Shown in pieces: positions 20,438-31,426 of a stretch of DNA of 48,501 nucleotides; within the stretch, counting starts at the first letter, position 1, and the number at the start of each line of letters is the position of its first letter. Origin of the DNA: an uncultured Prochlorococcus sp. (GTDB lineage Bacteria; Cyanobacteriota; Cyanobacteriia; PCC-6307; Cyanobiaceae); the NCBI GenBank assembly GCA_902542595.1, contig CACBVE010000002.1:1-48501 (forward strand), in the 5' to 3' direction. The notes beneath the pieces were generated by a model, which ran no database searches, had not been told where the DNA came from, and saw only the letters and a program-made list of their open reading frames with translations. The position numbers and the translations under genes were made by a program.

Positions 20438-20959
20438 TTTGGTAAATTCTTTAATTCCTGAATAACCCAGTAAAGTTTCTAAATTTGGATTGAAAACCTC
20501 CCTTATAATTGTTAAGGGTTTTTTGTCTCGAAAAAATCTGTAATTTCTTGACCAGAATGGACCTTTCAAGCAAAATTGATCTTCTAACCATTTTGCATTG
20601 ACAAGTGAAATACGATCAACTTCTCTAAATAATTCTGATCTGTCTTGCGTCAAATTCTTCCAAATTGGCTCTTCTTTGGCTTTTAAATTTTCATTTACTT
20701 GATCTGCATTCCACCAACTTTCTGCCCATGCTAGGTTTTTATTATTACTTTTGATCCATACCTGTCTTCTAATTAAAGGTCCATTTAACTGATTCAATTC
20801 TTTAGGGCCTTCTTTAGTGGATAGAGGATCTAATTGCATTGAAATTAATTTAATTTTTGTCTCTTGATTAGTTAAAAGCTGCAGATGTCTAGTTGGACTT
20901 CCATCCCCAAGCAGCATTAATTTCCATGGGCCAGATATTTTTGGTAGTGAATTCTTCAC
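20417..20959 (-). CDS. Chorismate-lyase-like (DUF98/Ycf21-type) protein
   Basis: GPWKLMLLGDGSPTRHLQLLT, IRRQVWIKS...LAWAESWWN; start is GTG, and the frame stays open upstream to about 21040. Confidence 0.65.
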   Translation of the reverse strand: MKNSLPKISGPWKLMLLGDGSPTRHLQLLTNQETKIKLISMQLDPLSTKEGPKELNQLNGPLIRRQVWIKSNNKNLAWAESWWNADQVNENLKAKEEPIWKNLTQDRSELFREVDRISLVNAKWLEDQFCLKGPFWSRNYRFFRDKKPLTIIREVFNPNLETLLGYSGIKEFTKLYSSSS

Positions 20960-21014
20960 TAAAAAATTAGAGGCTTTTTCTTCCCATAAAATTTTTGGAG
21001 AGTTAAAAAGTTTA

Positions 21015-23009
21015 TTATTCAGTGCTCTGACGGAGTGCTTTTAAGATGATAACTTTTTTTTTAGCAAAAATATTTGCCTTATCTTTTTTTATCTCTCTTA
21101 TTTTTAGCCAAACAAGTAAAGCAGTTAAATCAGCTTTGCTAACCCCAGGAATTTTTGAAGCATCACCAAAATTTTTTGGCTTTATCTTATTCAAATTTTC
21201 TCTAGCTTCTAAAGATAATGTATCTATCTTTTCATAATTTATTTCTAGAGGCAGAGATTTACAGCTTTGACGATTTATTTGTTCAATGTTGTTTTTTTGT
21301 CTTTTAAGATAACCCTCGTATTTAATATCTATTTCAACACCTTCTTGTATTGAAGAAGCTATATTTTTTTCAGTCAAATTATATTTAATTAAATCTGAAT
21401 AATGAAAGTTTGGTCTTTTTAAGAGTTCTTTCAAAGTTATTGAGCCTTTGATTTTTGATCCCGTGGCTAATTCTAGTTTTTTTGATATTTCATCCGTGTT
21501 TTTTAATCGAGTGTTTTTTAATCTTAATTTCTCTTCTTCAAGGAGTTTCATTTTTTCTTTATAGACCGACCATCTTTTCTCATCAATTAACCCTATTTCA
21601 TAACCTAATGGGGTTAATCGCCTATCTGCATTATCTCCCCTAAGGGTCAACCTATATTCACTCCTGCTAGTGAGAACTCTGTATGGTTCTTTGAGATCTT
21701 TGGTAATTAAATCATTGATCATTGTTCCTATATAACTGCTTTCTCTGGTGAAGATTATTGGGTCTTTTTTGTTTAGTTTTCTTGTAGCATTGACTCCTGC
21801 AACTAACCCTTGTGCTGCTGCTTCTTCATAACCAGTAGTCCCATTAATTTGTCCGGCGCTAAATAAATATTCAATTTCTTTCGTTTCGAGTGATGTTTGG
21901 AGCTGCGTTGCAGGTATATAGTCATACTCTACAGCATATGCTGGACGCAACATTTTACATTCACTTAATCCAGGTAAGGTTCTTAAAAGTTCTAATTGAA
22001 TATTTTCGGGTAAACCTGTAGAAAATCCTTGCACATATATTTCAGGAGTATTAATTCCTTCTGGTTCTAAGAAAATTTGATGTGATTCTTTATCAGCAAA
22101 TTTAACGATTTTATCTTCAATAGAAGGACAATATCTTGGCCCCTTACTATCAATAAAACCGCCGTAAATGGGAGTTAAATGTAAATTGTCTCGAATTAGT
22201 TGATGTGTTTCGGTAGTTGTTCTTGTGATATGACAACTAACTTGGGGCATATTATTTTTTATATCTGGGTCAAAAGAAAAATATTTATCTGCTGCAGTAC
22301 TTGGTTGTATATCTAATTCATCAAAAATGATACTTCTTTTATCAACTCTTGCTGGAGTTCCTGTTTTTAAACGTTCTGTTTTGATACCAATTTCGTGTAA
22401 ATTTTGAGTAAGTCCTTTTGCTGCTTGTTCGCCCGACCTACCAGCTGACATTGATTTATTTCCTATCCATATTCTTCCTTCTAAGAACGTGCCAGCTGTG
22501 ATGATAACTGATCTAGCTGAGTAATAACTACCAAAGAAAGTCCTTACACCCTTTATTCTTTTTTTTAAGATATTTTTTGAGTTCAATCCAATTTCTTCGG
22601 TTTTTGCAATATCCAGTTCAGTAATCATTGCTTCTTTTAAAGATAAATTATCTGTATTTTGTAGTATTTCAATCATCCTTTTTGAGTATTCTCTTTTATC
22701 TGTTTGAGCTCTTAATGCCCATACAGCTGGGCCTCTACTTGCATTTAATATTCTTTTTTGTATAGCTGTTTCATCAGCTAATTTACCAATAATTCCACCT
22801 AATGCATCAACTTCATGTACCAACTGACTTTTTGCCGGCCCGCCAACTGCAGGGTTGCAAGGTTGCCAGGCAATCCTATCTAAATTGATTGTAAATAAGG
22901 CTGTAGAAAATCCTAATTTTGCTGTTGTTATAGCTGCTTCGCATCCTGCATGTCCTCCTCCAATAACGATGACGTCAAAAGATTCATTTGTTGAGTGATT
23001 ATCATGCAT
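21015..23009 (-). CDS. mnmG: tRNA uridine-5-carboxymethylaminomethyl modification enzyme
   Basis: [24 protein letters not shown]-type motif ([16 protein letters not shown]), [39 protein letters not shown]. Confidence 0.98.
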   Translation of the reverse strand: MHDNHSTNESFDVIVIGGGHAGCEAAITTAKLGFSTALFTINLDRIAWQPCNPAVGGPAKSQLVHEVDALGGIIGKLADETAIQKRILNASRGPAVWALRAQTDKREYSKRMIEILQNTDNLSLKEAMITELDIAKTEEIGLNSKNILKKRIKGVRTFFGSYYSARSVIITAGTFLEGRIWIGNKSMSAGRSGEQAAKGLTQNLHEIGIKTERLKTGTPARVDKRSIIFDELDIQPSTAADKYFSFDPDIKNNMPQVSCHITRTTTETHQLIRDNLHLTPIYGGFIDSKGPRYCPSIEDKIVKFADKESHQIFLEPEGINTPEIYVQGFSTGLPENIQLELLRTLPGLSECKMLRPAYAVEYDYIPATQLQTSLETKEIEYLFSAGQINGTTGYEEAAAQGLVAGVNATRKLNKKDPIIFTRESSYIGTMINDLITKDLKEPYRVLTSRSEYRLTLRGDNADRRLTPLGYEIGLIDEKRWSVYKEKMKLLEEEKLRLKNTRLKNTDEISKKLELATGSKIKGSITLKELLKRPNFHYSDLIKYNLTEKNIASSIQEGVEIDIKYEGYLKRQKNNIEQINRQSCKSLPLEINYEKIDTLSLEARENLNKIKPKNFGDASKIPGVSKADLTALLVWLKIREIKKDKANIFAKKKVIILKALRQSTE

Positions 23010-23021
23010 TTTAGGGGCGAT

Positions 23022-24392
23022 TTAATTAGCTAAATTCCTAAATCTCGTAAATTGAGGTTCAAATAATAATTTAACAGTTCCTACGGGTCCATTTCTATGT
23101 TTAGTGACAATGATTTCTGTAATTCCTCTATCTTCAGTCTCCGGATTATAGTATTCATCTCTATAAATCATTAATACTAAATCTGCGTCTTGTTCAATAG
23201 ATCCTGATTCTCTTAGATCACTTAACATTGGTCTTTTATTTGTTCTGGACTCAACCCCTCTACTAAGCTGAGATAAAGCTACTACTGGTACTTTTAATTC
23301 TCTGGCCATGCTTTTAAGACCTCTTGTTATTCGTGAAAGTTCTTGCACTCTATTATCAGGGGTTGATCCTTCCATCAACTGCAGATAATCAATCACAATT
23401 AATCCAAGTTCTTTTTTTTGTTCAGCTATTAATCTTCTGCACAGAGATCTCATCTCTAGAACACTTAAGTTAGGCTTGTCATCTATAAATATTGGTAATT
23501 GACCTAATGAATTGATACCTTCTCCGAGTAATGGCCATTCATCTTGCTGTAATCTTCCTGTTCTTAGCCTTCCACTTTCGATTCCCACTTCCATAGAGAG
23601 TAGTCTATATGTCAACTGTTCTTTACTCATTTCAAGGCTAAATACACACACAGGTAAATCTTGAGATTGTGCAACATTTTTAGCCAGATTAAGAACTATT
23701 GAAGTTTTTCCCATTGAAGGTCTTCCAGCAACAATTATTAAATCACTTCTTTGAAAACCTTGAGTCATTGCATCAAGATCATAGAAATTTACAGGAATTC
23801 CAGCTACTGAAGTACCTAATGATCTTGACTCTATTTCATTGAAAGTACTTGTAAGGATTTCAGCGGCTTGAGTCAGACCTTTTGAAGGTTTTTCTTGACT
23901 GATTTCAAATATTTTTTGCTCTGCTTTATCTAGAACGTCATTAGTATCTTGAGTTTGATCAAAACCTAGTTGAACCACTTCATTTCCAGATCTGATAAGT
24001 TGCCTTCTCATGAATTTGTCGTTAATTAAATTAGCAACTTGTTCTATAGAAGCTGTAGAGGAAACATTTTCAACTAGCTCTACAAGTTTGCTATTCCCTC
24101 CAATTTTTTCTAGTGATCCATTATCTGCTAACCAAGCACTCATTGATGTTAAATCAGTTGGTTTCCCCTGGGTATGCAACATTAATGCTGTTCTATAAAT
24201 CTCTTGATGGGCATTTATATAAAAAGCTTCAGGTTTAATTAAATCTGCAATTCTTCCGATCGCGTCTGGATCAAGAAGTATGCCACCAAGAACAGCTTCC
24301 TCTGCTTGAACGTTTTGAGGAGGAACTAATCCAGCATTTTCACTATTAAAATCTTTATTTTGCCCATTATTTGGAAAAGGTACTGAAACCAT
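23022..24392 (-). CDS. dnaB: Replicative DNA helicase
   Basis: PPQNVQAEEAVLGGILLDPDAI, Walker A AGRPSMGKTSIVLN, VIDYLQLMEG, LSQLSRGVESRTNKRPMLSDLRESGSIEQDAD. No intein visible. Confidence 0.98.
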   Translation of the reverse strand: MVSVPFPNNGQNKDFNSENAGLVPPQNVQAEEAVLGGILLDPDAIGRIADLIKPEAFYINAHQEIYRTALMLHTQGKPTDLTSMSAWLADNGSLEKIGGNSKLVELVENVSSTASIEQVANLINDKFMRRQLIRSGNEVVQLGFDQTQDTNDVLDKAEQKIFEISQEKPSKGLTQAAEILTSTFNEIESRSLGTSVAGIPVNFYDLDAMTQGFQRSDLIIVAGRPSMGKTSIVLNLAKNVAQSQDLPVCVFSLEMSKEQLTYRLLSMEVGIESGRLRTGRLQQDEWPLLGEGINSLGQLPIFIDDKPNLSVLEMRSLCRRLIAEQKKELGLIVIDYLQLMEGSTPDNRVQELSRITRGLKSMARELKVPVVALSQLSRGVESRTNKRPMLSDLRESGSIEQDADLVLMIYRDEYYNPETEDRGITEIIVTKHRNGPVGTVKLLFEPQFTRFRNLAN

Positions 24393-24450
24393 ATCTTTAA
24401 TTGCTTAGATATATACTCTGGCTACTTTTCAAAATAATGCAACAAATTGA

Positions 24451-24921
24451 TTAACTTGTTACTTCAATATTTACTTCTGCATTTACTTCTGGATGTAATT
24501 TTATTTTTGCAGTAAAGGAACCTAAATTATGAATATCAGGAACAGTAATGTTTCTTCTATCAATTTCTTTTTTAGTAGCCGCTTCTATCGCTTCTGCAAC
24601 ATCACCATTGGTAACTGTTCCAAAAAGGACTCCATCTTCTCCAACCTGTTTTTTGATAGTGAACCTACCTATTGTAGATAATGCAGTTTGAAAATCTAAA
24701 GCTTCTTGCTTTAATTTATCAGCAGCGATTTTTTCTTTTTCTTTCTTCCTTTCAATTTGTTTAAGGACAGCTGGCGTTACATTCATTGCCTTGCCATAAG
24801 GTAATAGAAAATTTCTTGCGTATCCAGGTGCTACTTCAACTAGATCTCCTTCTTTACCCAGTGATGCGATTGATTCAGTTAATGCGACTTGTACTCTTTT
24901 AGCCATGAAAATATTAAACAA
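24451..24921 (-). CDS. rplI: 50S ribosomal protein L9
   Basis: [37 protein letters not shown]. Likely start is the internal ATG (MAKRVQV). Confidence 0.96.
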   Translation of the reverse strand: MFNIFMAKRVQVALTESIASLGKEGDLVEVAPGYARNFLLPYGKAMNVTPAVLKQIERKKEKEKIAADKLKQEALDFQTALSTIGRFTIKKQVGEDGVLFGTVTNGDVAEAIEAATKKEIDRRNITVPDIHNLGSFTAKIKLHPEVNAEVNIEVTS

Positions 24922-24926
24922 TATAG

Positions 24927-25865
24927 TTAATAATACGACCTAGAGGGTAACTTTACTTTTTTTGCAAGACCAAATTTCGCAAGAATCTTAATATGTTCCC
25001 ATGTTATATCTATCTGACCTCTAAATAAACCTTGTTTTGCAGAATTGGGAAATGCATGATGATTGTTATGCCAACCTTCTCCAAAGGTTAATGCAGCAAC
25101 CCACGCATTATTTTTAGATGAGTCACCACTTTCAAATGGTGCTTTACCCCAACAATGCGTCGCGGAGTTTACTAGCCAAGTTACGTGATAAACAACCACA
25201 AGCCTCAATGGGATTCCCCAAAGGACTAGAGCCCATCCTCCAACTCCTAATTTTTGACCTATTGCGTACAAAGAAAGTCCAATAGGAATTTGTAAGAGTA
25301 AAAAATATTTATTTAAAAATCTATAGTATGGATCCTTAATTAAATCTGCACTTAGTTTTGGAACAGCTTTTAGTGCTTCTACATCTTTAAACATCCAACC
25401 CATATGACTCCACCAAAACCCTTTTTTACTATTGTGATGATCTACTTCAGTATCTGAAAAAGAGTGGTGATGCCTATGTAAACCTACCCAATCTATCGGG
25501 CCATGCTGGCAACTTATAGCTCCACAGGTAGCAAAAAATCTTTCTAACCATCTTGGTACAACGAACGATCTGTGTGATAACAATCTGTGATATCCAAGGG
25601 TGACTCCTAAACAAGCAGTTACCCAGTAAAAAAATAATAATGAAGTGACTGCAGGGAGACTCCAAAATTTTGGTTGTAAAGCTACAAGGGAAAGAATATG
25701 TATTGCAACCATAAAAACTATTGTTCCCCACGTTTTATGTAGTCTTGGAGGATATCTTTTTGAATGACTGGAAGGTTCCAGTAATTTTTCTGAGAGTTCT
25801 ATAACTTTTTCACTTGGAACAGGTTTTTTTAATTTTGCTGTTTCTTGGAAAATTACTGAATTCAT
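24927..25865 (-). CDS. Fatty acid delta-9 desaturase
   Basis: Three histidine boxes: [27 protein letters not shown]. Confidence 0.93.
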   Translation of the reverse strand: MNSVIFQETAKLKKPVPSEKVIELSEKLLEPSSHSKRYPPRLHKTWGTIVFMVAIHILSLVALQPKFWSLPAVTSLLFFYWVTACLGVTLGYHRLLSHRSFVVPRWLERFFATCGAISCQHGPIDWVGLHRHHHSFSDTEVDHHNSKKGFWWSHMGWMFKDVEALKAVPKLSADLIKDPYYRFLNKYFLLLQIPIGLSLYAIGQKLGVGGWALVLWGIPLRLVVVYHVTWLVNSATHCWGKAPFESGDSSKNNAWVAALTFGEGWHNNHHAFPNSAKQGLFRGQIDITWEHIKILAKFGLAKKVKLPSRSYY

Positions 25866-25940
25866 GATATTGAAATACTATTTTCAAAATTACCGATATG
25901 TAATATTATCATACTATACTATTGATAAGATTGATTATCT

Positions 25941-26654
25941 GTGAGTCTCGGATATCGCGATAAATTATCTAGAGGTCGAAGGGCTATGGCTCATTTGATA
26001 CACCTCTGGCATGAAAGAAATGGTTGGTCTCACAGAGTATTGCCATTACTTTCAGAAGTTCTTGATTTAGGTAAAGTTCATAATTCGCAAATTTCTAATC
26101 TTAGAAATGGGAAGTTATCTTCGCCAGGCCCTGAAGTTTTTCTTGCTTTAGCTCAAGTTAATACGATTCTTGATCAAGGCATTGAAAAAATCAGGGATCG
26201 TTTTGAAAGTGATTACCCAGAGTTATGGAAATCTTTGGAAGAGTCTGCATTACCCCTAAAAAATGATTCTGGTGATCCATTGTCGGCCGGGGAGTTATTC
26301 GAGATATTTTCAGGATTAAAACCTTTACCTTCATCCTTTGACTGGTACATAGAAGATGAAGAAGCCTCTGCTTTAAGTGATGCTCTTTCAGTGCATTTTT
26401 GTCAGGATAGGGCTTGGAGATCATGTAAAATGCACGTAATGGAGGCCTATGCTGTCAATAAATCTGCCCGTAGAGAACGTTTTGCTGAGGTAATTGCAGG
26501 AATTAGAGATTATACGGCAGAAGAATTAGATGGAGAACTTCTTGATTTATATGAGGCTTCAAAAAAACTTTCTTATTTTCAGGGTAGAGGACCTAATGCT
26601 TTCCTCGCAGAATTAAGAAATTTAGCATCTGAAAAAAAACATGAATTTTCATAA
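25941..26654 (+). CDS. Hypothetical protein with a putative N-terminal helix-turn-helix
   Basis: GTG start. WSHRVLPLLSEVLDLGKVHNSQISNLRNGKLSSPGPEVFLALAQVN resembles an XRE-like HTH; the rest is not recognised. Confidence 0.6.
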   Translation: MSLGYRDKLSRGRRAMAHLIHLWHERNGWSHRVLPLLSEVLDLGKVHNSQISNLRNGKLSSPGPEVFLALAQVNTILDQGIEKIRDRFESDYPELWKSLEESALPLKNDSGDPLSAGELFEIFSGLKPLPSSFDWYIEDEEASALSDALSVHFCQDRAWRSCKMHVMEAYAVNKSARRERFAEVIAGIRDYTAEELDGELLDLYEASKKLSYFQGRGPNAFLAELRNLASEKKHEFS

Positions 26655-26657
26655 TAA

Positions 26658-27950
26658 ATGACTCTTGATAATAACTTAAAACTGGCTGAAAACGCTGTTC
26701 TTTCTATTGAAGAGAGTTTAAGTAAAGTTTTCCAAGAAAGGTCTAATCAGGTTTTCCAGAAATTAGAAAATATTTTGACAATTTTTAAGGAAGAAAAAGT
26801 TTCTACTAGTCATTTCAATCAATCTTCTGGTAGTGGTCATGATGATATATCTAGAGAAAAAATTGATGCGGTTTTTGCAAGATTGTTTCTTGCTGAAAAG
26901 GCTGCTGTGAGGATGCAATTTGTAAGTGGAACGCATGCAATAAGTTCTGTCTTATTTGGAATACTTCGACCTGGAGATGTAATGTTATCTCTTACAGGAC
27001 AACCATATGACACTTTAGAAGAAGTTATAGGAATAAGGGGAGGAGGAAAAGGCTCACTTAAAGATTTTGATATCGAATATAAGCAAATAAATATCTGCGA
27101 GAATTTTGATTCTTTTGAAGAACAAATTGTTCATTCTTTTGAAGAAAATAAATGCAAATTAGTATTCATACAAAAAAGTTGTGGATATAGTTGGAGAAAG
27201 TCTCTTACGAATCATCAGATAGAGAAAATTTGTAGTCTTATTCATTCCCTTGATCCTAATTGTATATGTTTTGTTGATAACTGTTATGGGGAGCTTGTTG
27301 AAGATTGTGAACCAATTTCTAAAGGAGCAAATATAATTGCAGGATCATTGATTAAAAATTTGGGAGGAACAATCGTTCCAACTGGTGGGTACGTTGCAGG
27401 AGATGCAGAGTTGGTTGAGATGGCATGTTCTAGATTAACCTCACCAGGCATTGGTTCTTCTGCAGGAATAAATTTTGGACTAGGAAGATTAATTTTGCAG
27501 GGTTTGTTTTTAGCACCACAAATTGTTCACGAATCACTAAAAGGTGCTGATATGGTTGCAGCAGTCTTTCAAAATTTGGGATTTAAGGTTTTACCAGAGC
27601 CAGCAACTTATAGATCTGATCTTATTCAGTCAGTAAGATTGAATAATCCTCATTTGGTACAAAAAGTTTGTCAATCTTTTCAAAATTCTTCACCAGTAGA
27701 TTCTTTTCTGAATGTTGTTCCATCATCCATGGATGGATATGATTCAAAATTATTAATGGCAGGAGGCACCTTTATTGAAGGTAGTACAAGTGAATTTTCT
27801 GCTGATGCCCCTCTAAGAGAGCCTTACAATATTTTTGTTCAAGGTGGTTCTCACATAGCTCACATCAAAATTGCATTAATTCGATTATTATCTGAACTAT
27901 TAGAGGAAAAATTAATTTCAAAGGATTCTCTACTTCCTTTATCTACTTAA
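26658..27950 (+). CDS. Methionine gamma-lyase-like PLP enzyme ('aluminum resistance protein' family)
   Basis: AVRMQFVSGTHAISSVLFGILRPGD, IQKSCGYSWRKS, FVDNCYGELVEDCEP, GSLIKNLGGTIVPTGGYVAG (PLP lysine region). Confidence 0.88.
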   Translation: MTLDNNLKLAENAVLSIEESLSKVFQERSNQVFQKLENILTIFKEEKVSTSHFNQSSGSGHDDISREKIDAVFARLFLAEKAAVRMQFVSGTHAISSVLFGILRPGDVMLSLTGQPYDTLEEVIGIRGGGKGSLKDFDIEYKQINICENFDSFEEQIVHSFEENKCKLVFIQKSCGYSWRKSLTNHQIEKICSLIHSLDPNCICFVDNCYGELVEDCEPISKGANIIAGSLIKNLGGTIVPTGGYVAGDAELVEMACSRLTSPGIGSSAGINFGLGRLILQGLFLAPQIVHESLKGADMVAAVFQNLGFKVLPEPATYRSDLIQSVRLNNPHLVQKVCQSFQNSSPVDSFLNVVPSSMDGYDSKLLMAGGTFIEGSTSEFSADAPLREPYNIFVQGGSHIAHIKIALIRLLSELLEEKLISKDSLLPLST

Positions 27951-27952
27951 TC

Positions 27953-28342
27953 ATGTCTTACAAGTTTCCAGACAACCTCAACTATGCTGATACTCATGAA
28001 TATGTCTTGGAAGAAAATGGATTATTAAAAATTGGAGTTAGTGAATTCGCTATAGATCAATTAGGAGATATTGTTTTTGTTGAATTAGCTGATGAAGGGG
28101 CGACTTTAGAGAAAGGCGAGACTTTTGGAACAATAGAATCAGTTAAGGCCGTAGAGGAAGTCTATCTGCCTTTTTCAGGGGAAATAGTATCAGTAAATGA
28201 AAGTGTTATTGAGAACCCTGAGATTTTACAGAATGATCCGATTGGAGACGGTTGGTTAGTCATTTTGAAACCAGAATCAAAAACATCAATTGCTGATTTG
28301 ATGACTTCTGAGGAATATCAATCAAAGGTTGTACCAAAATAA
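27953..28342 (+). CDS. gcvH: Glycine cleavage system H protein
   Basis: YADTHEYV...LGDIVFVELADEGATLEKGETFGTIESVKAVEEVYLPFSGEI; lipoyl-Lys in ESVKA. Confidence 0.97.
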   Translation: MSYKFPDNLNYADTHEYVLEENGLLKIGVSEFAIDQLGDIVFVELADEGATLEKGETFGTIESVKAVEEVYLPFSGEIVSVNESVIENPEILQNDPIGDGWLVILKPESKTSIADLMTSEEYQSKVVPK

Positions 28343-28387
28343 GGCAAACTTTTAAAAAAGAGCTATTTTAAAGAAAAATATTTTCAT

Positions 28388-31297
28388 ATGACATCCAAAT
28401 TTGGGTCTGATTTGTTTATAGATAGGCATCTTGGGTTAGGAGATAATGATGAAAGAATTATGCTGAACAAGCTTGGTTTTAATAATATTGATCAATTTAT
28501 AAATCAGGTTATTCCTGAAGATATTCAGCTTAAAGATAAATCTTCAGAAATATTGCCCCAAGGTTGTTCAGAAATTGAGGCTTTAAACGAATTAGAAGAG
28601 ATCGCGAATAAAAATACTAAAATGAGATCACTTATAGGCCTTGGTTATTATGACAATCATATGCCTAAAGTAATCCAAAGACATGTTCTTGAAAATCCAA
28701 GGTGGTATACGTCTTATACTCCATATCAAGCAGAAATTGCACAAGGAAGATTAGAAGCTTTATTTAATTTTCAGACTATTGTTTGTGAACTAACAGGATT
28801 CCCTGTCGCCAATGCATCTTTGTTGGATGAGGGTACTGCTGCAGCAGAAGCCATGGCCATGAGTTTTTCCGCAAGAAAAAATAAATCTTCAAAAGTGTAC
28901 TTAGTGGAGTCAAATGTTTTTGATCATACTTTTAATGTTCTACAAACCAGAGCAAAACCTTTGGGAATATCCTTAAAACGCTTTACTCAAAGTAACCTTC
29001 CTAATCATGATGATGTTTTTGGAATGTTGTTGCAATTACCTGGTAAAAATGGAGAATTATATGATCCCACATTCTTAATATCCCAAGCACATAGATCAGA
29101 AATTATTGTTACGGCATGTATTGATCCACTAGCACAAGTTTTGATTAAACCAATTTCTGAATTTGGTGTCGATGTAGCAGTGGGAAGTATGCAAAGATTT
29201 GGCGTTCCATTGGGTTTTGGTGGCCCCCATGCAGCATATTTTGCTTGTAGTGAAAAATATAAAAGGCTGATACCCGGAAGAATTGTTGGGCAAACTCTAT
29301 CTAAAAATGGAGAAAAGTCTCTAAGACTAGCATTGCAAACAAGAGAGCAACATATTCGAAGGGAAAAGGCCACCAGTAATATTTGCACTGCTCAATCTTT
29401 ATTAGCCATAATTTCTTCTTTTTATGCTATTTATCATGGACCCTCTGGATTAACCCAAATTGCTAAGAGATTAGTTGAGTTGAGAATAAATTTAGAATCA
29501 AGTTTAGCTGCTTTGGGTTTTGATATTCCTGATGGGATTAGATTTGATAGTGTTGATGTTTATTCTGAGCACTCCCAGAGGATCCATAATGAAGCTCTAA
29601 AAAATGGCTATAACTTAAGAATTTTGCCGTTGGGATCAACTATTGAAAATTCAACTGGCTTTGGCATCTCTTTAGATGAGCTTAGTAATGAAAAAGAAAT
29701 AAAAGATATTTTGACTTTCATAGCAAACCTAATAGAAAAAGAAGAAGATTTAGAGCAAATAAAATTTGATAAAGAATTTCATCTTGAAAGTTTAGCTTTG
29801 AGATCCAGTGCATGGATGCAGCAAGATATATTCACAAATTACCAAAGTGAAACTGAATTAATGAGATATATATTCCGACTTGCAGAAAAAGATTTTTCTT
29901 TGGTAGATGGGATGATGCCATTGGGAAGCTGTACCATGAAGTTAAATTCTGCAGCAGAGTTAAATCCAGTCTCTTGGGCTAATTTATCTTCCATTCATCC
30001 TTTTTCCCCACGAGATCAAACTAAAGGCTATTCAAAAATTATATCTGACCTAGAAAAATGGATAAGTGAGATTGTTGGTTTAAAATCAGTTTCTTTTCAA
30101 CCAAATGCAGGCTCTCAAGGAGAGTTTGCAGGTTTATTGGCAATTAATTCTTATTTTGAATCAAAAGGTGAACTGTTAAGAAAAAAATGTTTAATTCCAA
30201 AAAGTGCTCATGGAACAAATCCTGCTAGTGCAGTTATGGCAGGTTTTGAAGTTTTAACTGTTGAATGTGATGACGAAGGAAATATTGATTTTGAAGATTT
30301 GTCAATCAAGGTCAAGAAATTTAATAACCAAATAGGGGCTCTTATGTTGACTTATCCCTCTACTCATGGAGTTTTTGAATTACAAATCAAAAAGATATGT
30401 GATTTAATTCACTCTGTGGGAGGATTTGTCTATTTAGATGGAGCAAATTTGAACGCTCAGGTTGGATTATGTAAACCGGGGAATTATGGTGTTGATGTTT
30501 GTCATTTGAATTTACATAAAACATTCTGCATTCCACATGGAGGTGGTGGTCCAGGAGTAGGTCCGGTTGCTGCATCAGAAACTTTAAGCCCATTTCTTCC
30601 TACTCATTCTTTAATGGATAATAATTTATCTATTAGTTCCAATTACGTATCTTCTGCTAAGCATGGGAGTGCAAGTATTCTTCCAATAAGTTGGATGTAC
30701 ATAAAAATGGCTGGTCTTAGTGGTTTAAGGAAAGCAACTGCGCATGCTATTTTGTCTGCAAATTATATTGCTCATTCTTTAAAGCATAAATTCAAGATTC
30801 TTTATAAAGGAAAAAATAATTTTGTCGCACATGAATGTATTTTAGATTTTAGGGATTTAAAATCCAAAACTGGTTTGAGTGTAAATGATTTAGCTAAACG
30901 ATTAATAGATTATAGTTTTCATGCCCCAACTATAAGTTGGCCTGTTCCAGAGACGATAATGATAGAGCCTACTGAAAGTGAAAGTTTGGTTGAATTGGAT
31001 AGATTTTGCGAGGCTATGCTATTGATTGGAGAAGAAATCAGCGAAATAGAAAAAAATGTTGCATTAAAGAATAATAATGTAATAAGTAACGCTCCCCATA
31101 CGCTGAAAGAGTTAATTGCTGATAATTGGCATTATCCTTATTCAAAAGAAAAAGCTTCTTTTCCTTATAAAACTCCAACTTCTATTAAGTTTTGGTCTTC
31201 AGTTTCTAGGATCAATAATGCATATGGCGATCGAAATTTAATTTGTTCTTGCAATGTAAATCAAGGCGATTCTTTCGAAGAAAAAAAATGTGCTTAA
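28388..31297 (+). CDS. gcvP: Glycine dehydrogenase (decarboxylating), P protein
   Basis: DRHLGLGDNDERIM, LDEGTAAAEAMAMS, DGMMPLGSCTMKLN, NLHKTFCIPHGGGGPGVGPV. Confidence 0.98.
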   Translation: MTSKFGSDLFIDRHLGLGDNDERIMLNKLGFNNIDQFINQVIPEDIQLKDKSSEILPQGCSEIEALNELEEIANKNTKMRSLIGLGYYDNHMPKVIQRHVLENPRWYTSYTPYQAEIAQGRLEALFNFQTIVCELTGFPVANASLLDEGTAAAEAMAMSFSARKNKSSKVYLVESNVFDHTFNVLQTRAKPLGISLKRFTQSNLPNHDDVFGMLLQLPGKNGELYDPTFLISQAHRSEIIVTACIDPLAQVLIKPISEFGVDVAVGSMQRFGVPLGFGGPHAAYFACSEKYKRLIPGRIVGQTLSKNGEKSLRLALQTREQHIRREKATSNICTAQSLLAIISSFYAIYHGPSGLTQIAKRLVELRINLESSLAALGFDIPDGIRFDSVDVYSEHSQRIHNEALKNGYNLRILPLGSTIENSTGFGISLDELSNEKEIKDILTFIANLIEKEEDLEQIKFDKEFHLESLALRSSAWMQQDIFTNYQSETELMRYIFRLAEKDFSLVDGMMPLGSCTMKLNSAAELNPVSWANLSSIHPFSPRDQTKGYSKIISDLEKWISEIVGLKSVSFQPNAGSQGEFAGLLAINSYFESKGELLRKKCLIPKSAHGTNPASAVMAGFEVLTVECDDEGNIDFEDLSIKVKKFNNQIGALMLTYPSTHGVFELQIKKICDLIHSVGGFVYLDGANLNAQVGLCKPGNYGVDVCHLNLHKTFCIPHGGGGPGVGPVAASETLSPFLPTHSLMDNNLSISSNYVSSAKHGSASILPISWMYIKMAGLSGLRKATAHAILSANYIAHSLKHKFKILYKGKNNFVAHECILDFRDLKSKTGLSVNDLAKRLIDYSFHAPTISWPVPETIMIEPTESESLVELDRFCEAMLLIGEEISEIEKNVALKNNNVISNAPHTLKELIADNWHYPYSKEKASFPYKTPTSIKFWSSVSRINNAYGDRNLICSCNVNQGDSFEEKKCA

Positions 31298-31312
31298 AGG
31301 ACTAGCGTCCTT
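31297..31312 (+). terminator. Possible intrinsic terminator after gcvP
   Basis: AAGGAC-TAGC-GTCCTT hairpin overlapping the end of the gcvP stop, followed by ATATTTAC. Short stem, weak U tract. Confidence 0.45.
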
Positions 31313-31426
31313 ATATTTACTTAGTTATTATCAGTGAGAATAAAAATTTAATATTTTCTTATAGAATTTTTTTAAATTTTTTAATTAAAATAATCGAGCA
31401 TCAAATTTTTTGGGGTATTTGAAGCT

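Noticed and set aside
23022-24392. Intein in dnaB (also considered in dnaX)
   Set aside because: Both proteins are of ordinary length with uninterrupted catalytic motifs.
25474-25731. 85-aa minus-strand ORF overlapping the desaturase in another frame
   Set aside because: Alternative frame of a gene with clear histidine boxes.
29005-29388. 127-aa minus-strand ORF within gcvP
   Set aside because: Long, but antisense to the conserved catalytic part of gcvP and without domain features.
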